Of a DNA stretch of 13,864 nt, positions 6,831 through 12,654 are shown in pieces. Each line of letters starts with the position of its first letter. Position 1 is the stretch's first letter. The notes under the pieces are model-generated. The model did not search any database and had not been told where the DNA came from. It worked only from the letters and a program-made list of their open reading frames with translations. The position numbers were made by a program, and so were the translations under genes. The stretch is from assembly GCA_030612965.1 (NCBI GenBank), contig JAUWMW010000035.1:1-13864 (forward strand), in the 5' to 3' direction. This stretch comes from a bacterium (GTDB taxonomy: Bacteria; Zixibacteria; MSB-5A5; GN15; FEB-12).

Positions 6831-7858
6831 TTGAACTGGATACATTCAAGGTTAGCATACCGCTGAAAAAGAAGTTCGCTGTGGCGGGGGGAAATGCTAC
6901 CGTTAAGACCAATTTACTGACGGTGCTCAACAATCGGTACCATGGCGAGGCGGCGCCGTCGGTGAAGTATGGACCGACGGTGGAAGAGATCCAGACCGAC
7001 ATCGAGAAAGGGCTGGAGTATCTTCGGAACCTTGATCAGATCGATGGAGACACGCTTCAACTGATCGACGGATTCGACATCCATCCTGCTGCTCGGGCGG
7101 CCCTGATGGGAATGGTTCTTAACTATGTGTCCGGCGAGACGCGGCGCTACCCATGGGAAGTTCTGAAACTGAGTACGCCGGTCGGTATTAGAAGCTCCTT
7201 CACGGTCGCCATATCAGATACGGCGGCGATGATTGAGGATATCAAGAACTCTCCCTATCCAATCGTCAAGGTGAAGATGGGCCACGAACAGGACGTCATG
7301 CTTCTGGACGCCCTCGGACGGATCAAAGACAAAGAGATTCGCGTCGACGCCAATGGCGGCTGGTCGTGCGCTAAAGCTGAAGAGATGATCCACCATCTGG
7401 CGAACAGCGGCGTGACGATCATTGAACAGCCGACCAGTGAGGACTTTGTCAAGGAATGGCCCCATCTGAAGGGGAAGGCGGAACAGGTCGAACTCATTTT
7501 GGATGAGGGTCTGGGTTCGCACGAAGACTACGATCAGTACTCAGTTCATATCGACGGCATCAACATTAAGATGGAGAAATGCGGAGGTATCCTGCCGTCG
7601 ATACAAATGGCCGAACGGGCGCGTAATGACGGCAAGAAAGTCATGCTCGGATGCATGGTCGAGTCATCGGTGGGCATCGCCCAGTCTGTATACATGTCGT
7701 CGCTGGCGGATTACTTCGACCTCGACGGCCCACTCCTCCTGGAGGATGACATCGCACGCGGGATTAATTATGACAAGGAGTCGATTCAGGTCGACCGAGA
7801 GATGATCGGCGGCCCGAAACTTAGGCGCGATGTGGTCGAGAAATACATTAGCGACTAG
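6827..7858 (+). CDS. Dipeptide epimerase, enolase superfamily (L-Ala-D/L-Glu epimerase-like)
   Basis: It converts L-Ala-D-Glu from peptidoglycan to L-Ala-L-Glu so that ordinary peptidases can use it. The 343 residues carry the muconate-lactonising-type enolase superfamily active site: acid/base Lys148 and Lys150 in VKVKMG, metal ligands Asp174 (RVDANGGWS), Glu200 (IEQP) and Asp226 (LDEG), and the second catalytic Lys248 (NIKMEKCGG). A DxD at 298-300 (FDLDGP) is in the position that binds the substrate ammonium group in dipeptide epimerases, which supports a dipeptide substrate over other superfamily activities. The GTG start is set by AAGGAG (6815-6820) six bases upstream and by the GTGA overlap with the NlpC/P60 gene. 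Exact dipeptide specificity varies in the family and is not proven here. The 3' end overlaps the amidase start by 29 bases. Confidence 0.93.
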   Translation: MIELDTFKVSIPLKKKFAVAGGNATVKTNLLTVLNNRYHGEAAPSVKYGPTVEEIQTDIEKGLEYLRNLDQIDGDTLQLIDGFDIHPAARAALMGMVLNYVSGETRRYPWEVLKLSTPVGIRSSFTVAISDTAAMIEDIKNSPYPIVKVKMGHEQDVMLLDALGRIKDKEIRVDANGGWSCAKAEEMIHHLANSGVTIIEQPTSEDFVKEWPHLKGKAEQVELILDEGLGSHEDYDQYSVHIDGINIKMEKCGGILPSIQMAERARNDGKKVMLGCMVESSVGIAQSVYMSSLADYFDLDGPLLLEDDIARGINYDKESIQVDREMIGGPKLRRDVVEKYISD

Positions 7859-9824
7859 CATTCTCATCACCGGTACCGTGCTGGCGGGGATGTTTGCCTT
7901 GGGATGGCCTGCCGGCAGCGTCTCTGCGGCTGAGGTCAAAGACGAAATCGTCGTCGTCTACCCCAAACCTGACCAGCGAATCTCGGCTGTCGATTCGACT
8001 TTCATTCTTGGTCATGTGCCGCCCAGGCGTGGCGACTGGTCCTACCGACTCCGAATTAGCGGACAGGCGGTAGAAGTCCACGCCGACGGTGGGTTCATTG
8101 CCTTCCTGCCGATTCAATCCGGCGCCTTCACGTTTCAACTCGATGCTTTTCTGGAAGAGAAGGACCGGGATTATCAGTCACGCATTAAATCCCCATTCAG
8201 CCCGCGATTGCCGCCGTACTCGGTGCGGCTTTCGAGAAAGTTGACTGTCTTTGTTCCTGAACCCTTGCTAACCGTGGATGCCGATACCCTGGTGATCGCA
8301 GGCGACTACAAACCACCGCGCGGTAATCTGGAACAGCGCGGGGGGGACAGGTTGGCGGTTGCTTTTCGCGGCACACCGAACTGCCGCGCCTGGTTTTCTA
8401 TCGAGGGCGTGGTGGATTCGGTGCCGATGTCCGAGACCCCACCACGCCTGCAGCCGTATTGGGGTGAGGCGGTCTTTGGCGCCGGCGCCGTGCCGGATTC
8501 GCTGAAGATTCGTGGCATCTATTCCGGCTTCTACGATGTGCCGGATACCGCCCGCATCGATACTGCGCAGGTTCTTTACCACTTGGCGCCGCCGTCGAGA
8601 GAAACGGTCATAGCTGAGTGGTTGATGCATGTCTCAGCCTTGGAACTTCACCGGTACCTGTTGTGGATGCAGGCCGGTGCGGTTGAAAAACCGAGTTCCT
8701 ATCGGGTGAGTTTCAACAACCCGCATTACCCGTTCACGGTCAAGTTTGTTGATTCGGTGCAAATTGTCAGGCATGGCCCAAGAAAAGGATATCTGTCGAT
8801 ATTTCAGCCCGAGGGGGTAGAGGCTTTGGCGGTGTCGGCCGAGGGTGATTGGTATCGCCTTCAACTTTCTCAAACTCAGTTTGGATGGGTAGCCCGGCAG
8901 TCGGTTCGGACGCTGGCCAAAGGTATCCTTCCACCGCATTCATACCTGAGGTCGATCCGTACGTATGCCGCCGCCGATCACATACGGGTGGAGTTCCCGC
9001 TCGCGGGGAAGCATCCCTTTCGTGTTATTGAGGACAACCGCCGCACCATTCGGGTGCAACTATTCGGCGTGACTACCGACACCGATTGGATTCGCTACGA
9101 TTTCGCCGACAGCCTGATCGATCTGGCAACCTGGTCACAACCGGAGCCGGGGCTCTATGAACTTAAGCTCCAACTCACCAGTGATATCTGGGGGTACGAC
9201 AGCTACTATGCCGGCAACACTCTTGTTTTTCAACTGAATCGAACTCCAGCCGATGTCACTCGCATTCGGGGTAAGACAATCGTGATTGATCCCGGTCATT
9301 CCCGCGATCCGGGCGCCATCGGTCCTACCGGATACACTGAGGCGCAGGCCAATTTGGAATTGGCTCTGGTTCTGAAAAAGGAACTAAGGCGACGAGGCGC
9401 CAAGGTTATCATGACCCGTCACGATGATCGCCACGTGGACCTCTACGACCGCCCGGCCATTGCCAAGGCCAACGAGGCCGATCTGTTCGTCTCCGTCCAC
9501 AATAACGCCCTCCCCGATGCTGTAAACCCCTTTGCGAACAACGGCAGTTCCACATATTATTATCATCTGCATTCGATGGATCTGGCGCGATCGATTCAGG
9601 GAGAACTGCTAAAGGCGACCGGTCTGAACGACTATGGTTTGTTCCACGGCAACTTCGCCGTTAATCGCCCCACGCAGTATCCGGCCGTGCTGGTTGAGTG
9701 CGCCTTTATGATACTTCCAGAACAGGAAGCTTTGCTGAAAACGGGGAAGTTTCGCAAGAAGGTGGCCAAAGGGATAGCCAGGGGTATCGAGCATTTCCTG
9801 AAGGAGTACAACCATGGGAAATAA
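7830..9824 (+). CDS. Secreted N-acetylmuramoyl-L-alanine amidase (Amidase_3) with long N-terminal region
   Basis: A zinc amidase that cuts the bond between N-acetylmuramic acid and L-Ala of the stem peptide. A signal peptide is visible: short basic start (MWSRN), hydrophobic core to about residue 26, and a likely cut after VSA (residue 33). Residues about 480-664 are the Amidase_3 domain, with zinc ligands His490 (IDPGHS), Glu504 (YTEAQ) and His557 (SVHNNA) and catalytic Glu623 (VECAFM). Just before it, about 373-478, there is an AMIN-like beta-rich segment (IRVEFPLAGKHPFRVIED). Residues 34-370 have no motif I recognise beyond beta-rich character, with a possible SH3-like stretch near 320-365 (GDWYRLQLSQTQFGWV). 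The ATG start lies inside the epimerase gene; it is preferred because it gives a complete signal peptide. It couples to the next gene, whose ATG lies inside its last codons. Confidence 0.93.
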   Translation: MWSRNTLATSILITGTVLAGMFALGWPAGSVSAAEVKDEIVVVYPKPDQRISAVDSTFILGHVPPRRGDWSYRLRISGQAVEVHADGGFIAFLPIQSGAFTFQLDAFLEEKDRDYQSRIKSPFSPRLPPYSVRLSRKLTVFVPEPLLTVDADTLVIAGDYKPPRGNLEQRGGDRLAVAFRGTPNCRAWFSIEGVVDSVPMSETPPRLQPYWGEAVFGAGAVPDSLKIRGIYSGFYDVPDTARIDTAQVLYHLAPPSRETVIAEWLMHVSALELHRYLLWMQAGAVEKPSSYRVSFNNPHYPFTVKFVDSVQIVRHGPRKGYLSIFQPEGVEALAVSAEGDWYRLQLSQTQFGWVARQSVRTLAKGILPPHSYLRSIRTYAAADHIRVEFPLAGKHPFRVIEDNRRTIRVQLFGVTTDTDWIRYDFADSLIDLATWSQPEPGLYELKLQLTSDIWGYDSYYAGNTLVFQLNRTPADVTRIRGKTIVIDPGHSRDPGAIGPTGYTEAQANLELALVLKKELRRRGAKVIMTRHDDRHVDLYDRPAIAKANEADLFVSVHNNALPDAVNPFANNGSSTYYYHLHSMDLARSIQGELLKATGLNDYGLFHGNFAVNRPTQYPAVLVECAFMILPEQEALLKTGKFRKKVAKGIARGIEHFLKEYNHGK

Positions 9825-10065
9825 CAAGTCATCATCGTCAACCAGAAACGAGCCGTACTGGTTGGTCTACGTGGCTTTGGCGCTGGCCGGATTGCTGTTG
9901 CTCGCCGATGCCTATCACGTCGCGCATCTGGCCAAATGGACTGCCCGGCTGGGGATTGCGCTGATCTATTCAGCCATCGCTATGTTTGTGGGCAGCGGTC
10001 GCTGGCCCGGACAACTGGCCGTGGTGATCGTCTGGCTGGCGGTGGTTCTGACCTACATCTTTTGA
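9814..10065 (+). CDS. Small membrane protein of unknown function
   Basis: An 83-residue protein with a polar N-terminus (MGNNKSSSSTRNEP) followed by three probable membrane spans at about 16-32, 45-60 and 66-82, and almost nothing outside the membrane. AAGGAG (9801-9806) seven bases before the ATG is a strong ribosome binding site, and the start overlaps the amidase 3' end by 11 bases, so the gene is very likely real and translated. I do not recognise a family. Its position at the end of the peptidoglycan cluster, just before the exosortase pair, leaves open a role with either. No cysteine or other catalytic signature is seen. Confidence 0.8.
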   Translation: MGNNKSSSSTRNEPYWLVYVALALAGLLLLADAYHVAHLAKWTARLGIALIYSAIAMFVGSGRWPGQLAVVIVWLAVVLTYIF

Positions 10066-10139
10066 CAGCGCCCAATGTTCAGCAAATTCCTTTGTTGCCC
10101 ACCATCCGGCGGCAGGCATCTCGGCGAACAGATTACCTG

Positions 10140-10168
10140 TTGCCACTTCATCATCTATGGATTAAATT
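10140..10168 (+). promoter_or_regulatory. Candidate promoter for the exosortase pair
   Basis: TTGCCA (10140-10145), a 17-base spacer, then TAAATT (10163-10168). This matches five of six and four of six consensus positions. The predicted start of transcription falls close to the ATG at 10175, which would make the message leaderless or nearly so. That fits the absence of a clear Shine-Dalgarno sequence, but the promoter is only a motif match. Confidence 0.25.
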
Positions 10169-10174
10169 AGGCCC

Positions 10175-10774
10175 ATGACAGCACAAAACGACTCCGACAC
10201 TCCGAACCTAACCCCGAACGATTCGCAACCAGCCCCGGCGTCTGCGAAACAGAGGCGCAAACTCTCGCCGGTACTCAAATTCATCATTTTGTTCCTGGTC
10301 GGTCTGGCCGTTTTCGGCGGACTCTACGCGCACGTGACGGCCAGCTATCATGACAGCCTCATTCCCTTGATGAAGGCAACGGCTCATATCTCTGGTTTTG
10401 TCCTCTCGATCTTCTCAGACGAGGTGTTCTACCAGGGCAAGCATTGTGCCTTCCACGGCTTTATGGTTGAGATCATCGATGAATGTACCGGCTTACTGGA
10501 GATGGTCATCTACTTCGCCGCGGTGCTGTCTTTCTCGACGACCATTCGTAAGAAACTCCTTGGTTTGCTGATCGGTCTACCGGCTATTTATCTGTTCAAT
10601 GTGGTGCGCATTACGCTTCTGATCGTAGTCGGCGCCTTTTGGCCGGCAGCGTTCGATTTCATGCATCTCTACTTTTGGCAGGGGACGCTGATAATCATGA
10701 TCGGGTCGGTCTGGGTTGGCTGGTTGTATCTGGTGGTGTACCGTGAAAAGAAACCTGTGGCTGTTTCTTCTTAA
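10175..10774 (+). CDS. Exosortase/archaeosortase family transpeptidase, XrtH-like
   Basis: An integral-membrane cysteine transpeptidase of the family that cleaves C-terminal sorting signals (PEP-CTERM and relatives) on exported proteins. It has 199 residues, with a polar cytoplasmic tail (1-30) and hydrophobic segments at about 33-53, 106-120, 127-152 and 168-189. The family triad is intact: Cys104 in DECTGLLE, Arg145 in FNVVRITLL and His164 in DFMHLYFWQG. It is much shorter than EpsH/XrtA-type exosortases, lacking extra N-terminal spans and the EpsI domain. The short size and a following overlapping membrane gene resemble the XrtH subfamily, whose targets have an IPTLxxWG-CTERM-like signal; this subfamily call is inference. 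The start is ATG 10175, with only a weak TTAGG upstream. No protein in the window carries a recognisable C-terminal sorting signal, so its substrates must be elsewhere. Confidence 0.88.
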   Translation: MTAQNDSDTPNLTPNDSQPAPASAKQRRKLSPVLKFIILFLVGLAVFGGLYAHVTASYHDSLIPLMKATAHISGFVLSIFSDEVFYQGKHCAFHGFMVEIIDECTGLLEMVIYFAAVLSFSTTIRKKLLGLLIGLPAIYLFNVVRITLLIVVGAFWPAAFDFMHLYFWQGTLIIMIGSVWVGWLYLVVYREKKPVAVSS

Positions 10775-11261
10775 ACTGCTGCCCGCCACCCTGCTGCTGG
10801 GCTGGCTCTGGTTCACACAGTGCCAGCATGCCTATCCCTACTGGATCGATCCATTAGCGACGTTTTTCTTCAAACTGTTCAAGGTTCGCACCTGGCATCT
10901 GGCGCTTACCGCTGAGCATTTCACGAACCTTGTGCCGTATCTGGCGCTGTTGCTGGCAACGCCTGGCATCATCAAGCATTGGAGACGATCGTTGCTCGCG
11001 CTCTTTGGCGGCTTGGTGGTGATCGTTCTGGTGCACATGTTCATGTCGGTGGCCATCTATTTCATTGTCGAGGCATACTCGATGTCGAAGAGCGCTTACC
11101 GGATCATCGTCCCGATCTACCTCGTGAACGATGCCCTGCCGCTGATCTTGTGGCTGGCCTTTTTCCCGAAGGTGTTGTCGGAGTTGTTTGGCTTTATCAA
11201 GTGGGGGCGGAGTGGGGGAGACTCGGCAGTGACTTCACAGGTTGGCCCCCCTACAGAGTAG
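10743..11261 (+). CDS. Exosortase-associated multi-pass membrane protein
   Basis: A 172-residue hydrophobic protein that overlaps the exosortase gene by 32 bases, so the two are almost certainly translated from one message. Probable membrane spans cover the N-terminus (LWLFLLKLLPATLLLGWLW), a segment around VPYLALLLATPGII, a long stretch from SLLALFGGLVV to IYFIVEAYS, and a C-terminal IYLVNDALPLILWLAFF; the tail is polar and glycine/serine rich. GTG 10743 (VKRNLWLF) is chosen as start because it begins just before the first span; an upstream in-frame TTG at 10716 would add nine residues and has no better ribosome binding site. It resembles in size and position the partner annotated beside XrtH exosortases ('exosortase H-associated membrane protein'), an inference from context. 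No catalytic motif is visible. Confidence 0.78.
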   Translation: MKRNLWLFLLKLLPATLLLGWLWFTQCQHAYPYWIDPLATFFFKLFKVRTWHLALTAEHFTNLVPYLALLLATPGIIKHWRRSLLALFGGLVVIVLVHMFMSVAIYFIVEAYSMSKSAYRIIVPIYLVNDALPLILWLAFFPKVLSELFGFIKWGRSGGDSAVTSQVGPPTE

Positions 11262-11299
11262 ACGATTTCCCTGATACTATCCCATTATTCTATTAACAA

Positions 11300-11371
11300 T
11301 ACCCCCGCCAGGAATCGAACCTGGATTTACGGCTCCGGAGGCCGACGCGTTATCCGTTACACCACGGGGGC
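11300..11371 (-). tRNA. tRNA-Arg (anticodon CCG)
   Basis: On the minus strand the cloverleaf is complete: acceptor GCCCCCG with CGGGGGT (first pair G-U), D-arm GTGT/ACGC with the GG of the loop, anticodon loop CTCCGGA with anticodon CCG at 11336-11338, T-arm CCAGG/CCTGG with loop TTCGAAT, and discriminator A at 11300. It reads CGG arginine codons. The top pair of the anticodon stem is a U-U mismatch and the variable loop is four bases. The 3' CCA is not encoded (the next minus-strand bases are TTG), so CCA must be added after transcription. It is convergent with the exosortase pair. Confidence 0.95.
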
Positions 11372-11621
11372 ATGGCAAGCCCGATCCTTCTGTAACCATG
11401 TCTGGTTACCGTCAGTGCGGACTTGTGACAGGCACTAAATAACTCAACAGCGGTCGTTGCGCAACTGCAAAATGAAGTTGCACGTTTTCAGGCTTCCTCT
11501 TGGGGTGTGCTACAATGCCCGTTCAGACAATGTGGCGTTGGGTGACCCCGCCCGACGCTGCGTTCCAGATATGACGTGGCCACAACAACCGGAAGTGTTG
11601 ATAAAGTTCCTTTCGCGTGTT

Positions 11622-11661
11622 GCGGTGGGTCTTGTCCGCTCAGGCGGATGTGACCTGCCGC
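11622..11661. repeat. Nested hairpin I of a tandem pair
   Basis: An outer stem of 10 bp, GCGGTGGGTC (11622-11631) with GACCTGCCGC (11652-11661), includes two wobble pairs. A symmetric 3x3 internal loop (TTG/TGT) leads to an inner 5-bp stem, TCCGC (11635-11639) with GCGGA (11644-11648), closed by TCAG. The perfect nesting over 40 bases is unlikely to be chance. As the pairing uses G-T wobbles in the + sense, RNA from the + strand would fold well. Confidence 0.6.
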
Positions 11662-11682
11662 TCTTGCCTGACATGCAGTTGC

Positions 11683-11727
11683 GTGTCGGGTCACAACCAC
11701 GCTTTCAGCGTGTCCACGACCCGACAC
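11683..11727. repeat. Nested hairpin II of a tandem pair
   Basis: A perfect 10-bp outer stem, GTGTCGGGTC (11683-11692) with GACCCGACAC (11718-11727), then a symmetric 5x5 internal loop, and an inner perfect 6-bp stem, CACGCT (11698-11703) with AGCGTG (11707-11712), closed by TTC. It has the same architecture as hairpin I and shares the GGGTC/GACC closing of the outer stem. No T-run follows directly, so it is not an ordinary terminator. Confidence 0.7.
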
Positions 11728-11806
11728 AACGTAATTGCGGTTTTTCAACAAGCCCAAGCTTTCGAGCCATCGGCCATTCGGTTCATATTTCATTGGACAT
11801 AATCTG

Positions 11807-11835
11807 TTGACAAAGCGTCTATTGGCATGTTTATT
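11807..11835 (+). promoter_or_regulatory. Candidate sigma-70-type promoter for the beta-barrel gene
   Basis: A perfect TTGACA (11807-11812), a 17-base spacer and TTTATT (11830-11835; four of six positions) lie in locally AT-rich sequence after the structured region. Predicted transcription start is near 11842, giving a leader of about 86 bases. Confidence 0.5.
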
Positions 11836-11851
11836 AACCGCCTGAATCGAG

Positions 11852-11886
11852 ATCGGCAGCGCCTTGGAAGGCGGGTAAGGGCCGAT
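11852..11886 (+). promoter_or_regulatory. Leader hairpin in the 5' UTR of the beta-barrel gene
   Basis: An outer stem ATCGGC (11852-11857) with GCCGAT (11881-11886) encloses an inner stem CGCCT (11860-11864) with AGGCG (11869-11873), loop TGGA. It lies between the candidate promoter and the ribosome binding site and does not cover the latter, so it could affect message stability. No known riboswitch motif is recognised. Confidence 0.35.
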
Positions 11887-11927
11887 AACAAACGGTAGAT
11901 GAAGCGCAACAAATTGAGGATAGGTAG

Positions 11928-12569
11928 ATGAAACGGTGGTCACTTCTGCTGACGGTAATTCTGCTTTTCAGTATCAACATGGTAGCAACGGCACAAGATG
12001 ATGAAGAACGCGATCTGCTTGAGATCTGCGTCTACGGTGGACTGGGCTCGCCGGCGGGGGGTCTGGGCAGTTGGCATGACAGCCTTGGCGCTACAATGGG
12101 CTGGTCACTAGGCGCTGACTTCGGATACTTCTTCAAGTCCAATTTGGTCGTCGGCTTCAACTTCGTGTACACTCAGTTCGGCATTGATGGTCCCGATGAT
12201 GTCGAGGGCGCACACCATCGCCTGTACAACCCGAACTTGTTTGCGAAGTACTATTTTGTCGGTGAGTCGAACTTTGAACCGTACGTGAAAGCGCACGTCG
12301 GGATCGAAAACGCCAAGTTCACTACTTTGATGGAAGGCCCCAGATACCAAGCCATATCGTACGACCCGGTCTTTGCCGGCGGCATTGGGGCAGGGTTGTT
12401 CTATTACAGCGCCGACTACAGTGGTGTTTTCCTGGAGGTCAACTACCATTATGCCGCCACCAGCGACACCAAGCGTGAATACAAAGATGAGACCCTGACT
12501 TTTGATGAAACGCTGGGCGTCCTGGACATCCACGCCGGGGTCCGGTTAATGATCGGCTCAGGCGAATAG
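11928..12569 (+). CDS. Secreted outer-membrane beta-barrel protein
   Basis: A 213-residue protein with a clear signal peptide (MKRWSLLLTV, hydrophobic to about residue 18, likely cut after ATA at residue 22). The mature part alternates polar and hydrophobic/aromatic residues in strands such as WSLGADFGYFF, NLVVGFNFVYTQF, NLFAKYYFV, PYVKAHVGIE, GGIGAGLFYY, VFLEVNYHYA and LDIHAGVRLMIG. That is the look of a small eight-stranded (OmpA/OmpX-like, 'outer membrane beta-barrel') fold. The start is ATG with GAGGA (11916-11920) seven bases upstream. It stands alone between its own promoter-like sequence and a strong terminator, so it is probably monocistronic. Function is unknown. Its presence is one of the better signs that the host has an outer membrane. 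Confidence 0.85.
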   Translation: MKRWSLLLTVILLFSINMVATAQDDEERDLLEICVYGGLGSPAGGLGSWHDSLGATMGWSLGADFGYFFKSNLVVGFNFVYTQFGIDGPDDVEGAHHRLYNPNLFAKYYFVGESNFEPYVKAHVGIENAKFTTLMEGPRYQAISYDPVFAGGIGAGLFYYSADYSGVFLEVNYHYAATSDTKREYKDETLTFDETLGVLDIHAGVRLMIGSGE

Positions 12570-12587
12570 CTTCATTGTGCATGCTCC

Positions 12588-12617
12588 AGCCCGCCGAATC
12601 GTCGGCGGGCTTTTTTT
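12588..12617 (+). terminator. Rho-independent terminator after the beta-barrel gene
   Basis: A perfect 10-bp GC-rich stem, AGCCCGCCGA (12588-12597) with TCGGCGGGCT (12602-12611), with ATCG loop, merges into a run of seven T residues (12611-12617). It is a textbook intrinsic terminator. Confidence 0.96.
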
Positions 12618-12654
12618 GTGTTGCCGCTCGCTGCAAACTGCGTAGATTAGCAAG

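Larger units (their letters stand above)
11372..11927. other. 556-base stretch without a convincing gene
   Basis: Between the tRNA and the beta-barrel gene both strands have open frames (for example 11457-11810 on + and 11488-11943 on -), but neither has a plausible start site or recognisable protein character, and both run through base-paired DNA. The stretch holds a short inverted repeat at 11392-11409 (GTAACCA, TGTC, TGGTTAC), two tandem nested hairpins at 11622-11727, a candidate promoter at 11807-11835 and a leader hairpin at 11852-11886. I see nothing else in it. Confidence 0.6.

Noticed and set aside
11211..11219. G-rich run near the end of the exosortase partner gene as a G-quadruplex
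   Set aside because: Only two runs of three or more G residues are present, short of the four needed.
11622..11727. Integron attC-like recombination sites
   Set aside because: The nested hairpin shape is similar, but the GTTRRRY/RYYYAAC ends are not present and there is no integrase or cassette structure.
11457..11810. Open frame of 117 codons on the + strand in the gene-free stretch
   Set aside because: It starts at TTG without a ribosome binding site, runs through both nested hairpins, and its translation has no recognisable protein character.
11488..11943. Open frame of 151 codons on the minus strand, crossing the beta-barrel start
   Set aside because: It overlaps the signal peptide of a well-supported gene, has no ribosome binding site and reads through palindromes; more likely a by-product of repeat sequence.
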